Assembly (NCBI GenBank): GCA_022495005.1
Contig: JAGYXB010001009.1
Location: forward strand, 682,001 to 746,000
Reading direction: 5' to 3'
Source: Rhyacophila brunnea
Taxonomy: Eukaryota; Arthropoda; Insecta; Trichoptera; Rhyacophilidae
DNA length: 64,000 nt
The first letter of the stretch is position 1. Every line of letters starts with the position of its first letter. The position numbers and the translations under genes are program-made. Positions 12,739 through 25,780 of the stretch are shown here, piece after piece. The notes under the pieces were generated by a model that had not been told where the DNA came from, searched no databases, and worked only from the letters and a program-made list of their open reading frames with translations.

Positions 12739-13529
12739 AATTTACCTTTGTACATGTGTTTTCATACAAATTACATGTAACCACTACTTATCTTACAAGA
12801 ATGACATGTCATTGCCAATTTACGAGCCCCATTTGGGACGACGAAAGGTGAGTGTATAGGTAGTAATTCTGAACTTTTACACCGGCAGGGCTTGCAGCTC
12901 ACGAAGTCGGTCACCGGTGCAAGGCATTTAAGCGAAATTGTTACTCGAGGCCTTACACGTTCTGACCTAAGAATTTTTCATAATCATTAATTTTTCAATG
13001 CCGGAATGACATGCGGAATGTATACCTACTCACATCATTTTGCTTAAAGCTTTTACGGCTTATGTACATAGGTAGGTTTTTTTAATTGAATAAAAAAGGT
13101 AATACTTCACTTACCTACATACCAGTTATGGTATTCAAACTAGTTTTACTAATTAACATATCAGTTAGGTATATAAAAAACTGATCAAAATCATTCCATC
13201 GTCATTATCATTTTTAATTAGCCGGGATCAATCTTCTGTTGAATGAGACTTTCCAATAGCTCCTTCCATTTTTCTCTTCTAGTTCTTCTCTACTACATAC
13301 TTCCTACTTGACTTGATCTGTACATCGATTCAGTGTGGTCGTGGTCGATTGGTGTTTTCTTTAAATTTCACTGTATGACTGCATTTATATAAGATCTCTA
13401 TCACACATTGATCAAGCTTGCCAAGTGATCCATTTCATTATTGTTTTGTCTTTCTACATGTTTATGTGGTTCCAAGGATACACAAATCACAATTTATACT
13501 TTCTATGCATTCAACAATTTCTTCTTAGT

Positions 13530-13600
13530 CAAGTGCGTGACGCGCTGGCTTTATATGCGGTGGTTCCGGATTCGATGCTCGGTGAGGTCACAATATATTT
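13530..13600 (+). repeat. tRNA-like SINE fragment
   Basis: GTGCGTGACGCGCTGGC followed by GGTTCCGGATTCGATGCTC resembles the A and B boxes of a tRNA-derived SINE. A diverged reverse piece may lie at about 28105-28140 (GACCTCACCGGGATAC). Confidence 0.35.
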
Positions 13601-13831
13601 ATGTGATTTTCTCAAAGCTTGGGTATTTTTTATTGGTTCATCTCATAGCTTATTGTAGTATTAAAAAGAATATGTATTTTTCAGTGTTTTAAGTCTTAAA
13701 TATAACTTTCGAATATTTTATGTAGTCGCCCAAATATGCTTCATAGATGTGTAATATAATAATCTCGTCGTACATACTATATACAACTATATATATAGAT
13801 AATAATACACACTTGTTGTCTGAGATGCTCT

Positions 13832-14735
13832 TTGTGTGAGCTATGCAGATTATCGTTGCTTTTTTTGAAATATTTAACTAATTATTATGGAATATATAAT
13901 TATATAAAATTAGTAGTAAGTAGTAGATTTTTAAAATATCATTGCAGCCATGTTGTTCTGATTCACACCAAAATTGACATTTTAATTAAGTATTGTTTTG
14001 AAAATCATTGTGAAAATATTGTTGACACAGTTGTACAGTGCATAGAAATTGTTAAAATTTATAACAACAATAATAAATCTATTCGAGCTACGTTTCGGGC
14101 ATTATGTGAAATTTATTGTCAAAATAATCAACCTACAGAGCTTATTACTCGTAATTTATTTGAAAAATTCGAGTCAAATAGTAAAGTGATGTGACGAGTG
14201 ATGTTAAAAATCTAACACATCAAAAATGTAAACGTACTACTGGAAATATCGATGTTGTGAATCGAAATGTGAATGAAAATCTAGAACAATCAATTACACG
14301 TCGACAGTTATTACAAGAATTTAAACTGAATGAAAGTACATCGAATTTTTATTGATCGCGTTTTAAAGCAACTTGAAACAGACCCATTATTTCATGAAAA
14401 AGTCATATTCAGCGATGAAGATTATTTTTGGTTAAATAGCTTCATAAAATAAACACAATTTTCGCGTTTGAAGTAATGAAGACTCACGTGATATTCTTGA
14501 AATACTTTTACATCCATAAAAATTTACAGTTTGGTGTGGAGTATGGTCTGAAAGTGTAAATGGACCATATTTTTTGAAAACGAAAACGGCAATACAGCTA
14601 ATATGAATGAAGAACGCTTACTGATTTTTTTCTGCGATAAATTAAATGATTTTGATCTTTACAATATGTAGTTCCAATGTGAAGGTGCAATAGGCCATAC
14701 AGCTCGTGATACTTGGGAGAAAAGTTTAAAATATA
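13832..14735 (+). pseudogene. Degenerate mariner-type (DUF4817) transposase
   Basis: The C-terminal part of the 120-codon frame at 13832-14194 (from about 14038) matches the helix-turn-helix start of this family: VKIYNNNNKSIRATFRALCE, then a Q-N-N-Q-P-T-E stretch and RNLFEKFES. After a stop, later pieces in other frames match the catalytic core: VIFSDEDYFWLN near 14402, FGVWCG.W.S.NGPYFF near 14530 and a Q.EGA.GHTARDT piece near 14675. Stops and frameshifts break it, so it is inactive. It sits in gene A intron 2 in the sense orientation. Confidence 0.75.
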
Positions 14736-15780
14736 TATCTTTTATTTGATAACTTAATACATTCAAATACATATCAAATATAACATTTGTTTTATTACAT
14801 TATTTATATCAATTTATTAAAGTGAAATAATCAGAAACATCATTTATGACTATTTTCAACTTATCTAAGCGACGTTGTACTCTGCATTAAATATGTATGA
14901 AGTGAATATTTTTAGCCTAATTGTTTAAAATATACATAAGTATGTGGATAGCAAAGTTATTCTATTATTTGGATACATTCTTTATCGTAGTATCTGGATA
15001 TGAAAATATTAAAAAACTGTTAGCAGATTGTATTTAAATATATATATATTTATATTTTGTTGTTACAATCATTCTTTTTGTATTAATACTAAGTTTAAGA
15101 GCAAAAATACTATCGATATATGTGTAGGTATAAAAATTATTATATAGCTTTGACGGTGTTTCAGGTATAAAATACGTTTGATTATATTATACTGAAAAAC
15201 TTAATCCGTTGTTTTAATTAAAAATAAAAAAACTTTTAATCTTATTTTTAACAGTCCAAATAGTGGATATGGTGTATTTAAAAAATGAAGAGAAGCTTTT
15301 TTGATTTTAAACTACTCAATCAAGCCTATATATTTATTGAACTATAATTCCGAATTTATCTCAAATAAAACAATAGTTCATTATAATATACATTTTACTA
15401 CTTTATAAAAAAATATTATTGAATAAAATAATAAGTAGGCTTTTAATTATTGATATAGTTACCTACTTTAATGTTTTTTTGAATAGTATATAAAATATAC
15501 CTATGTGTCACATCAAGAATTATCTCGATAAACATATACGTTTTTTATGTATACCATATTTAGTACAAAGGTAAAAAATAAAGATGCCTTATAAATTATT
15601 CATAAGATTTTTTTATGTTGTGCATTAAACTTGATTACAATAATATATTCGTATATCTTCTTGTATAAAGTTGCATTTTTTAGAACTTGAGTGATTGTAG
15701 TGTAAATTCGTGACCATTTTTTGTATGTTCTCTTTTTTAACTGTATGCATTAATAAACCAACTCGTATTTTGATTGACAG

Positions 15781-15975
15781 ATCGCGCTATTGCTCGCCGG
15801 AATCATTGCGCTGAAAAAGCTTGTCGGCCAGAAACAGCACGGAGGAGGTGGCGGCGGACATGAATCGCACGGCTGGGCCAGTTCCGGCGGGGGTGGCGGT
15901 GGCGGATGGGACAGACGAAGCCTCGCTCAACAAGCAGACGCGCAAAAGCTCGCATACAGCTCATACCATCCTTAG
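15781..15975 (+). CDS. Osiris family protein (gene A), exon 3
   Basis: Terminal exon, phase 0, after acceptor TTTTGATTGACAG. It gives 64 residues. IALLLAGIIALKKLVGQK completes the hydrophobic region begun in exon 2. Two glycine runs follow, set around GHESHGWASS, then WDRRS, and the C-terminal AQKLAYSSY motif known from Osiris proteins, ending in TAG at 15973-15975. The exon is far more GC-rich than its surroundings. The full model has 253 residues, an ordinary size for the family. Confidence 0.9.
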   Translation: MALLLAGIIALKKLVGQKQHGGGGGGHESHGWASSGGGGGGGWDRRSLAQQADAQKLAYSSYHP

Positions 15976-17360
15976 AAATATAACAAACTTTCCATTACTG
16001 ACGATGCGTCAAATGCTTTTTATTTGCTTTCGATTTAAATAATGACCAGTGAATCAAAATTAACTATATTGCCTCATGAATAGTCTCAACAAATATGTTT
16101 ATGGACATTGTTGTACTACGTATTGCATATATTTATTTAAAATTAAATTATATTAGCTGTAGTAAATTATTTTTGGTTTAGATACTTACTTTACAGTATT
16201 ATTTAATCGTGTATGTGCATTTCACGTTGAAATAAGTATTAGAATATTTATGTTGTTATTATTCATAATATTTTACAGTCAATACAACTTTCTTGATTTC
16301 TTGTCTTCTAGTGATGATTAATTAATTTAAAATCTAATTAACTAGCTATATTTCTAAAAAATAATTATCTGAAATTCTATTTGAATATGTTTTTTAAACT
16401 AAATAGGTAACACTATTTTAACGCTGATAACATCTGCACCATAATATTACCACATTTTTTTAATAACCCGGTTTTTCTAATACTCTTATTTTCCCTGTCA
16501 CATTATTAAAATATTGAATATTACATATTGATAAATTTAATAAGTAATGTATATTTTAATAATGTATTTCAATGGAAAATTGTGTTCAGGGTATTTATTT
16601 AACAAACCATACGTGCTTATATGATAAGCTAATGTAATCATTTCCTATAAACGAAATGAATAATACAGTATTTTTTATAAAAAATAATATCGTACATAAT
16701 TAATAGATTATTATGTTAAACTATAAGTACCTCTTCTAAAATATTTTAAAATTATTTATTGCAGTACATTGGTTACTTTTATTAAAGCCATTTCTTACAA
16801 AGCCATCTAGAGAGAATATTTATTAAAATTCAATATCTATAAAATTGGCATTATATTTTTTTTTACGTTTATTTATTGTTTTTTTATGATGTTACGTTTT
16901 TTTGTTTTTGTTGTTTAGTTTTAGTTTTTACATTGCCTTTGGCTTTTTAATAACTGACTGATTTTTTTAAGTTATTGTTTTTTAAAGTGCAATCTTGTCA
17001 CTAAGTTTATTTTTATTTATGTTATTTTATTTCATTTATAATTTATCGACCTCCTATGTTTATTTTAATTTGTTATTTTTTTATTGTTGACTTTTCTAAA
17101 TATTGCCATTTTTATATTCTCCATTTCAATTTTCCTATACATACATAATTTAAGATGTGTTATTAATATTATTTGTAAAAATGCATTAAAGGTCGGATTT
17201 AAACGGGTATATTTAGCAATATCAATGTTTAATTTTCAGCTTTTTTATAAAATATATTATAGAAAATACATCTTATTCTAACTGGGTTTGTAAATTTTGA
17301 AAATTATGTATTTGCTTTGTTATAATAATATATTTATTACATATTTATTGATTGAATAAA
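15976..17360 (+). terminator. Putative 3' UTR and polyadenylation signal of gene A
   Basis: The first clear AATAAA that I found after the stop is at 17355-17360, giving a 3' UTR of about 1.4 kb. A variant signal closer to the stop is possible. The stretch is otherwise AT-rich and featureless. Confidence 0.3.
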
Positions 17361-17835
17361 ATTTTTGAAAAAGATTCGCCAATATCCTTTATTCCATGGA
17401 AAACAGACGTAAGTACGAAACAATACGAATGTAAGTATTATGGGCAACAAAATTATTCAATTATTATATTTATTTAAAATTTGACATGCCTCCTACTCTA
17501 CATCATAAAAGTTGTATGTTTTCGATTAATCAAACAAGTATTTTTTATTCTCATTGGAAATATAATAATATACTCTAATAATATAATAAATATTTTATAT
17601 TATTAACTATTATTCGGTGGTAAATAAGGTTGTTAATGGTCGTTAATAAGGTCGGTAACCTCCATATTACGCTATTTTGCTCGCAAAAACGGCTTATACA
17701 TTTAAGATGGCGGATAGAATATTTTCTCTTTTAAAACATATTACAAGTATAAAAAGCGAATGTCCTTAGTCATTACAATTAATAAAGAAATCATTTTTAA
17801 AGTTAATCGTAAGATATAAAAAATTTCGGCTGATG

Positions 17836-18109
17836 AATATATCGTCACTGTTCTGGCAGAAGACTCTAATTCGAAAAAATTAAATATTGAGTTAGTACCA
17901 AAATGTTCCTTATTTCAAACTTTACCGTCTGGAAACCTTCTTAATAAATAAACAGTCTTTATTTGAAAGTCATCCTTTTTACGATTACTTAATAAACTCA
18001 CATGATAGACCATTATTTCAATTAATTAATATTATATTAATATTAAATTACTCAAAATTAAGTATTCTCCAGTTAGTGTGTTCTGCCAGAACAGAGGCGA
18101 TATACGAAT
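17836..18109. mobile_element. MITE with about 34-bp terminal inverted repeats
   Basis: The left arm (TGTTCTGGCAGAA within 17836-17869) is repeated in reverse complement at 18071-18109 (TTCTGCCAGAACAGAGGCG). The arms share ATATCG, CTGTTCTGGCAGAA and CTAA in the same order. The 200-base core is AT-rich and non-coding. Superfamily unassigned. Confidence 0.6.
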
Positions 18110-18726
18110 TTGCAATCAATCTCCACATATGAACAAACGAGACTGGATTTGATATTTGATATTATATATGATGGAAATGTACTTACGGAAATGAATCAAA
18201 AAAAATATCAATAAAAAGAAAAATAAAGGTTAGATAAAGGTCTCAATAATAAAATTGTAGGTACACTCAAAGAATTATAAAATTAACAAAAAAAAATTGC
18301 ATGCAAAATGTCACACGTCACCACCACAAATTCTAATTATTATAAACTTGAAATCGATATTCATGAAACTTACCCAGCACTAATGGCATTATCAATTATT
18401 AATTATATAATATACATAATTTATTATTATCCCAATAAAATAAATTGTGATAGAAAACAATACAATATTCTTGATAATATAATAGAATTTAAATTTTCGT
18501 AGTATCAGTAACGATTTTTTCCATGTAAATGTATAGTATTAACTTTTATTTTATCTCGTATAAGAATATTTTTGTATATTCACGAGACTGCGATATTTTT
18601 CGTACTGTTATTTACCGACATCTATCGACATAAATTTGAACAAACAATAAACTAACTGCACGTTCATACGAATTGAAAGTATAATGCAATATGATTTTTT
18701 TTCTTTTACATATTCCTAGCTTTCTT

Positions 18727-18802
18727 TGAAATATAATATATATATATTATATATATAATATACATATATATTTTATATATAATATACATATATATTTTAT
18801 AT
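18727..18802. repeat. AT-rich tandem low-complexity repeat
   Basis: A unit of roughly 30 bases built on ATATAATATACATATATATT is repeated two to three times. This is simple sequence. Confidence 0.7.
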
Positions 18803-19304
18803 GCGTAAGCAAATAATAGTAATACCTAATAATAAACAATAGAATTTAACTCGCACTAAAAATTAAGTAAACATAATATAGTTAATAGCTTTGAGTATAA
18901 TTTTTTATCATTTTAATCAATAAATATTTTAGAGATCGTAGTAATATTGGGGTGTTTTCTATTAGAAAGCGGTGTAAAAATAGATCTTAAAATAGTTATA
19001 TCACTACAAATAATATCTAATCCCTCTATGTAAACGACACTTATTAGACTCATCACTATCGAAGTAGGTTCATTTTCTACAGATTTTATCATATTTTTTT
19101 AAAATGCAGTCATAGATACATACAATCGTTGTAACGGAATCAGCTCAAAGTTTTCTTTGAGAAATACAGATTAATATTTCATAGAAAGATTGCTCACAGA
19201 ACAAACTTTCTTGGAACGCATTTGAGCACCAAACATCACATCTTGAAAAGTAATAACTATTATTTGTTTATCGAAAAATGTGCAACTAATACGCGTCGCC
19301 CAGT

Positions 19305-20855
19305 GCTCACAGGTAGGGAATCCAATCCCGAGCCAAAATTTTGATCCCGAGATTTCGGGATTACAATTTGACGATTCCGGGATCCCGGGACTGTCCCAGG
19401 ATTGGCATTTTTTTCAGTAGTTAATATTAAATTTTTATATATACAAATAACGTCAAAAATTAACCTAGTATAATTTATACTGTTTAAGACATTTTTTGTT
19501 AATATTGTGTACGTTAAATCTTGGAAATACATAGGTTTAATGGAGTAAATAATATTGTCATATAAATAATAATGTGAAAGTAAAACATTTTTATGTATTT
19601 ATGAAAAGATAATAAATACAAATACAAGTGCAATTAAAATAAAAAAAATAACATATTGTGTTGAGAATGTAAAAAATTAAAGATTTAAATAATTAAAACA
19701 TTATTCTGAATAATATGGCCGAAGTAATACCAAAGCATCAAGTGTTTCGTCATTAAATCTGGATCTAATTTTGGTACCCAGGCAGCCTGTGATTTTTTGT
19801 TGATCCGTCATATTTTCAAATTTTAATTGTTATTATTTTAAAAGGAGAGATAATAAATAACGTTTTTATTAAAGACAAATGCATTAATCTCCCCGGATGT
19901 TACGATAGAGTTCAGATTTTAATGCATTTTACATCTATTAAAACATTATGTATCTTAAACAAGCTCTACTTTTTCTTTTTATATTTTTCGTTCTCTAAAT
20001 TCATTTAAATAAACTGCTTTTTTATTTTTCTGATGTTGTTACAATTGCGTAAGGCAGCAAAAAATGGTTATTTATTGTCCGGTGATTCCTGTCACCAGTG
20101 GGTCTCCAGAATAGCATTTTTTTGGTTGTGCGCAATGGTTTACTTTATATAAAAAGAAGACAGTTTAGGTGAAAATGGATGTAACGTCTAACTAAATATT
20201 TTTTGATTCATTTATTCTATTTCTCAAATTCACTTCACGGATGTTACCTGCGTCGTACATGATAATTTTATGTGGAATTTTTAATTTATGTTAAACTATT
20301 TACAAGTCTAGACGATTTTCATTTATAAAATTTCGTAGAATCAATATTGTGTTTAGTGTTTATATATATTATATCAGATTGCTATTTCTGATAGTAAAGA
20401 CGTAATGGATGGGTTAGCGAGATTTAAAATAAGTAAATCATGGTTTATGACCTTTCCGCTTCATACATCTAATTAGTCAGCCAAATATGAAACCGTCGCA
20501 AAACGTATGAGATCATAGTGGAATCACTTTGTTAAAAGTGCAAAGCATTTTTTTCCACAGTTTTCAGTTCATTTTCACAGTTTTCTCCAATCTTTCTCGT
20601 TTTTATTAATGTATGTGAAAAAATAAAATGAATTGGTAACACATGGGTAATAAATCACACTTCATTCAAACTAAGTTTATTTCTAATGTAGTTATGTTAT
20701 CAAAAGTATTTTTTCTGTTATATTTTCGTTTTTATTTTATTTTTCATAAAAATTGACAATAAAAATCAATCTCGAAAGTTTCTGGATTATGTTTACCAAT
20801 TCCGGGATTCATAGGGATCGAAAATCGAAAAGGGATAGAAGATCGAAATTAACTT
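19305..20855 (-). mobile_element. hAT-type transposon remnant
   Basis: On the minus strand, 19728-19800 encodes the signature C-terminus of hAT transposases: KIRSRFNDETLDALVLLRPY followed by YSE and a stop. At 19310-19420 lies the GGGATCCCGGGAC palindromic end typical of one hAT group (AGGTAGGGAATCC at the tip). A matching ATTCCGGGATT patch is near 20798-20830. The rest of the transposase between them is not recognisable. The element end coordinates are approximate. Confidence 0.5.
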
Positions 20856-23800
20856 AATGTAACATAAAAACGTTCATGTTCATAAAGTGGAAAGATTGCA
20901 AAAGAAACCTATTGATAAATAAATAAAACAAGAATATGCAATGCGAAAGAGGTCACTAAGCTGATGAAATATCAATAACCGGACGGGTTGCTCTACGAGT
21001 GCATAAATAATATTGTCACACAGTATATATTATCCAAGAGGTAGGTACCTACTTAATGACCACAGAATGTTTTTGTTAAACTATGGATACAATCCACGGT
21101 GTTAATCAGATTACTTCCTATTGAAAATAATTAGATATCTGAGTTCAAAGTTAGAAGAAATCGTTATTTGGTGTAACCGAATGAAAAAAATATTTTGCTG
21201 GAGTTGATTTTTATATCCCTGATAGAAAACAATGTTTTTTTTTTAAATATGGAAAAATAAAAATGGGCTAACTATTTCTTTATTCTCACAATATTTAAAA
21301 TTTACACACTGTTAACGATTCAGAGATTTCTGTGTTCAATCAATGTTATTCAAATGTCGATATTATATTCTCTTAATATGAGGGTAAATTTATGGGATTT
21401 ATTTTTTATTATTTCCATAAATAGAACATATTTAAATGAATCGATAGACTCGTTATTATTATCAGTGCTTAATATACTCGCTGTATTTATGTAAGATGAT
21501 TTCATTATTTATGTTTAATATTATTAATATTATTAGCACTCTCGGTAGCCTAGTTAATAGAGTACTTATCTCTACAGTATAGCTCACGAATCTAATCCCG
21601 TAACTGGCTGTAAAATGCATTCTTGCGTTCAAACATGTTTTTAATCAAGTGCAAGGACTCGAGTCAAATTTAAAACAAAACTCTATTATTAAAAACTCTG
21701 TACATAATATATTACCCGTCACTCTGTGGAAATTCAAATGCTACACTTAGAGAAAATTATCAGTTAACACTTTTTACTAATATTCATATATATATATCTT
21801 TATCTCATTTTAACTCCAAATGCCGTGCTGTGAACATGATATTGAATTTATGTTTTTTAATAATTATCCATGACATATTAAAAATACTTATATAGAATTT
21901 AAACTGAATTCAGTTTAGATGTCCATTATCGTGTTAAACTATTTATTATACATACCATACTCTAATTATATATCAGTATTTGTATTCTGGATAACTAATA
22001 ACATGCTCATAGGATTGTTATATCGTAATAATATTTATGACCTGTAATATTTTTTTAAGATGCATTGAAAGAGTTGCAACACCAAATATGATTTGGCTTC
22101 AAAACTAGATATACCTCAAAAACGCAGCCTCTATTAAATATGTATTTAAATAAAATGATGTTTTTATTATGGATACCTAAGGTGTGTTCAAACTAATACA
22201 TATTCATCCACGTCTACACACAAATTATTATAAAACCACTTAAACGGACATCAAAAATATTTATTTACCTACAGACGCTCCAGAATCACTATCTACAATT
22301 CTACACCAAACAAATAAATCAGGAATTAGTTTGTGCACATTAAAAATTAATAAAGTTCTATCGAATACCCATTATAATCATTTCTTACTTTTAATTTTCT
22401 TGGTTTTAATTTTCATTTTTAATTTAATTAATTATAACTTATCTCCGTACGTAAGTATTTAAGTTAATACAGAAATACACAATTGTGTTAAGGTGAATGT
22501 TTCGCTTACTTAGCGGTTACCTGGTTAAGTATTTACCATTATGGCCCATAAAATAAAACAAAAGTGATTTCTGAATTCATTTAAAATAATATCTACATAC
22601 ATGTATACGTGCAACCTTGAATATAATTCACGTGTCAATAAAAATACTTTCATCAAAATTATTGGGTTGTATTCTTCAGTACAGTATCACACAAAACACT
22701 GTGTCATAATAATTGATTTTTGCAACATTTATGTACACCTACGCAATTATTATATTATGTAATATTTTTATGTTTACATTTTTTTTCTAGATTGAGTAAG
22801 TATACTCGTATACAGGAGTAAAAATGTTAATCCTGAATTGCATATAGGTAGTTAGATAAGTAAATAATATTATATTGCATATTAGTTTAAGAGCTTAAAT
22901 TTATTCAAAAAAATATATTAATATTCTATTCTCTCAAGATTTATTTTAGAAATACAAATATTGGGCAACTCTCTCCGTCAGCGTCTGTACAACATTAACG
23001 AAACAGAACGCGCACTAATGTAATCTTTTAATTTTATTACCCCGATGAGTATATTGACAACGTTCATGTTTTTTTCTACACCAATATCGTCAGCATATCT
23101 ATTGATTTTCACAATTTAAATCTACTTATATTTTGTTTTGATGTTTCAGTCTCTGATGACTTTTCCATTCCTATCTAAGTGCATTCAGGCAGGAAATATT
23201 TGTATGCACTCACTCTTAGCTTAATTATGCTACTGTTTTCTTAAATTGAATGTTCTTTGGATTTCTTGGAGTTCATATCAGAGCTTTACTTACTTATGTG
23301 GCCAGTTTAGCTTATATTCTAATTTTCTTACATATTTTTATTTGTCTTGTTATCGTCGTGTCTAATCTATTAAGTTGTCATTTATAATATTTATGTGAAA
23401 ATAAAAAAGAATTAAGTCTAAAATCTATACTTTTCTGCAGAGCTGAAGTCTTTGAATTTTGGAGCTTATTGTATGAGAAATTCTATGTTTATATAAAAGA
23501 AAATTACTAATTCAGAAGCATTCAATCGATTTATTCCTTTTCTTATCTGTGCATACTTTCATTATTATGTACTATAGTATAACTAATGTGGCATATTATT
23601 AAATTTATTTTTCAATTTCTAACGTTTATCTCTCTTTTCTTTTTGCACACAATATTTATGATGTTTTATATTTACTATCGATAGTAAAGTGACAGAATCC
23701 TGAAATTTGAAGCCATTGGCTTAAGTGCCTTATCTAGTAATAGGTATATGTATATAGTATATAGTTTTTTTATGTTTATTTGATTCATATAATTATTAAC

Positions 23801-23960
23801 ACTATGTTGGCTGACAAACATTGCTCGTTGTCATTTTCCTTCCATATTATTTATATTATAATTATACACTTAAAATTTTTATATTGTTTCATTGAAAAAA
23901 ATGTATGTTAGTACTTAGGTACTACAAATGACTTTTAAATTATAATAGGAAATATAAGTC
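20856..23960. other. Intergenic AT-rich DNA
   Basis: Apart from the tRNA-like fragment near 21540, I see no gene, repeat or structured element here. Confidence 0.4.
21536..21660 (+). repeat. tRNA-like SINE fragment
   Basis: GGTAGCCTAGTTAATAGAG resembles a tRNA A box and GAATCTAATCC a degraded B box, followed by a non-tRNA body. It is too diverged for a tRNA gene. Confidence 0.35.
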
Positions 23961-23964
23961 AATA

Positions 23965-23995
23965 TACACGCACGTACGCACGCACACACACATAC
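23965..23995. repeat. CA/CG-rich microsatellite
   Basis: Alternating purine-pyrimidine run of ACGCACGTACGCACGCACAC type. Confidence 0.8.
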
Positions 23996-24029
23996 ATTAC
24001 CATGATTATACGAATCTTCACAAGGTGAA

Positions 24030-24208
24030 AGATGTATTAATAGATTTTTATTTTGGTGAAAAATAAATTAAAGCCACTTGCTCAATCTATTATGTTCGTA
24101 TGTTCACATTGAACAATCAAAATATATATTTTTTACCAGACCCGGGATTCAATCCGGAGATCCATGATAGTATATGCCGATACGTTACTGCTCGGGCACC
24201 GTGGGAGT
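24030..24208 (-). repeat. tRNA-derived SINE, family 1, diverged copy
   Basis: Reverse copy of the SINE at 24766: CCACTTGCTCAATCTATTA in the body, ACCAGACCCGGGATTCAATC as the B-box side and GCTCGGGCACCGTGGG as the head. It lies only about 560 bases from the intact copy, in the opposite orientation. Confidence 0.7.
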
Positions 24209-24765
24209 TACTTATGTATTTTTTTTTATTATAAAGGCTTTTAAAATAGCAATATGTTTTAGACATGTCTGTACATATCAATGTGTTCAATGTATCTGTG
24301 CTACATCATGTTTGGGAAATGAAATATTCAGAGCATAAAACCTAATATAATGCTAAGAGACCGCAAATTGTCCAAAATTGTTATTTCATATCACCGTGGT
24401 GATTATAGTAAAAAAAGATTTGAGCGTAATAATCTGCCGTCAAATTATTTTGCTAGCTCGTTCCGTTAGGATACAATAATTCAATATATTGCTTTAATAA
24501 CGATACACATTCAACAAATTGGCAAATTAACTAGGTCTATTTTTTAAATTAAATCATTTTTTTCTCTGTCGGTAGTGTATATTTAATTCGATTTCTCTAC
24601 CACAATAAAGTCTTCAACATTTTATAATACTATACTAATACACAATTATTGATATTTTGATAAACAATAAAAAATATAAATCAAATATTATTTACTATTT
24701 TTAATTAATATTCAAACAAATCCATAGTTTTTTTTGTAGTAATATACAGGGAATATACATAATCA

Positions 24766-25009
24766 CCGTGGGCGTCGGTGGCCGCGCGGCATAAGCGTTG
24801 GACTATAAAGCCGTGGGTCCCAGATTCGAATCCTGGGTCTGGCAAGTACACATATTGTTTTTCAATTTGTGTGTGTCAGGGTATGGACCTAATAGGTTGA
24901 GCAAGTGGCTGACATCCATTTCTCGTAAAAAACATAATCTGTCAATACAAACCTCCACTCTGTGGAGGCCCATATGATCCTATCAGGATCGGACATGGTC
25001 GAAAAAAAA
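24766..25009 (+). repeat. tRNA-derived SINE, family 1, full length with target duplication
   Basis: The head is tRNA-like: an A-box region (GGTGGCCGCGCGGCATAAGC) and a clear B box (GATTCGAATCC), ending GGGTCTGGCA. A body with GGACCTAATAGGTTGAGCAA follows, then a tail with GTGGAGGCCCATATGATCC and a short A run. It is flanked by ATACATAATCA (24755-24765) and ATACCTAATCA (25010-25020), a target duplication with one mismatch. This is the best copy of the family in the window and the most likely recent insertion. Confidence 0.85.
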
Positions 25010-25585
25010 ATACCTAATCAATAATTTATGTAAATTCTTCAAAATAAAAAGCTCATCAAATCGCTATCTATTCTGATGGTTTTAATTTTCAACATCCCTA
25101 AGAATCAATAAATTATTTTATATCAATTATACTAATAATACGTAACTATATTTTAATGTTCAGATGTCATACAAATTTCCTTAACTGGGATTGTGACACA
25201 TAGACCAAAGAGTATGTACTATATGCCCAACAGGAAATCCATGTCTTCATTATTTTATACTTGGGTGAATCTAGATTCAGTCCTCTTTCCTTAATCAAGA
25301 TGAAATCAAGGAATAACCAAAATCCACTACCAAACCTCCTGAAATCAGTAACAAAGTCACGTTTGACATAATACTGGATAAAAGAACTAGAAATAAAGAA
25401 ACTGTTAAAATATATTTTACTTATCTACTTTCAAATGTTATATCATTTTTGTATTGAGTCCTAGCATTAATCAAAATTTGCAAAAGATAAAAGGAATCTC
25501 TTATCTAATACGTTCAAGATATTAAGTTTACATACATAAAATGAATTTAATAATGATAATAATAATGAGTTATTTTTAAAGAAAA

Positions 25586-25780
25586 ATGGCACTACAACCC
25601 GGGTTGGACCGTGGTTGCCTCCAGTACTGTTCATTAAATTGCCAGTTAGACGCATTAAGAATCTCAAGTTTTTACTACGTTATGCCACCAGAATCGTGGT
25701 CTCCCTGTCTTCAACTACGTTGGATACTTCGACGACTATGCACCGTTTATTCCTTTTTAGTACCTTGCCCAGTAGAGTGT
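25586..25780. repeat. Unclassified dispersed repeat or transposon fragment
   Basis: A GC-richer island starting ATGGCACTACAACCCGGG in AT-rich surroundings. The 74-codon frame through it shows no known domain. Its style suggests a transposon-derived fragment; origin unknown. Confidence 0.3.

Larger units (their letters stand above)
6958..15780 (+). other. Intron 2 of gene A, 8.8 kb
   Basis: A long AT-rich intron running from GTAAGA to TTGATTGACAG. It carries a SINE fragment, two perfect hairpins, two MITE-like elements and a dead mariner-type gene, listed separately. 6958-8790 and 14740-15780 hold nothing I recognise beyond low-complexity A+T. Confidence 0.8.

Noticed and set aside
24766..24845. 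Apparent tRNA gene
   Set aside because: The B box is good but the stems do not pair as in a working tRNA, and the sequence continues into a SINE body with target duplication.
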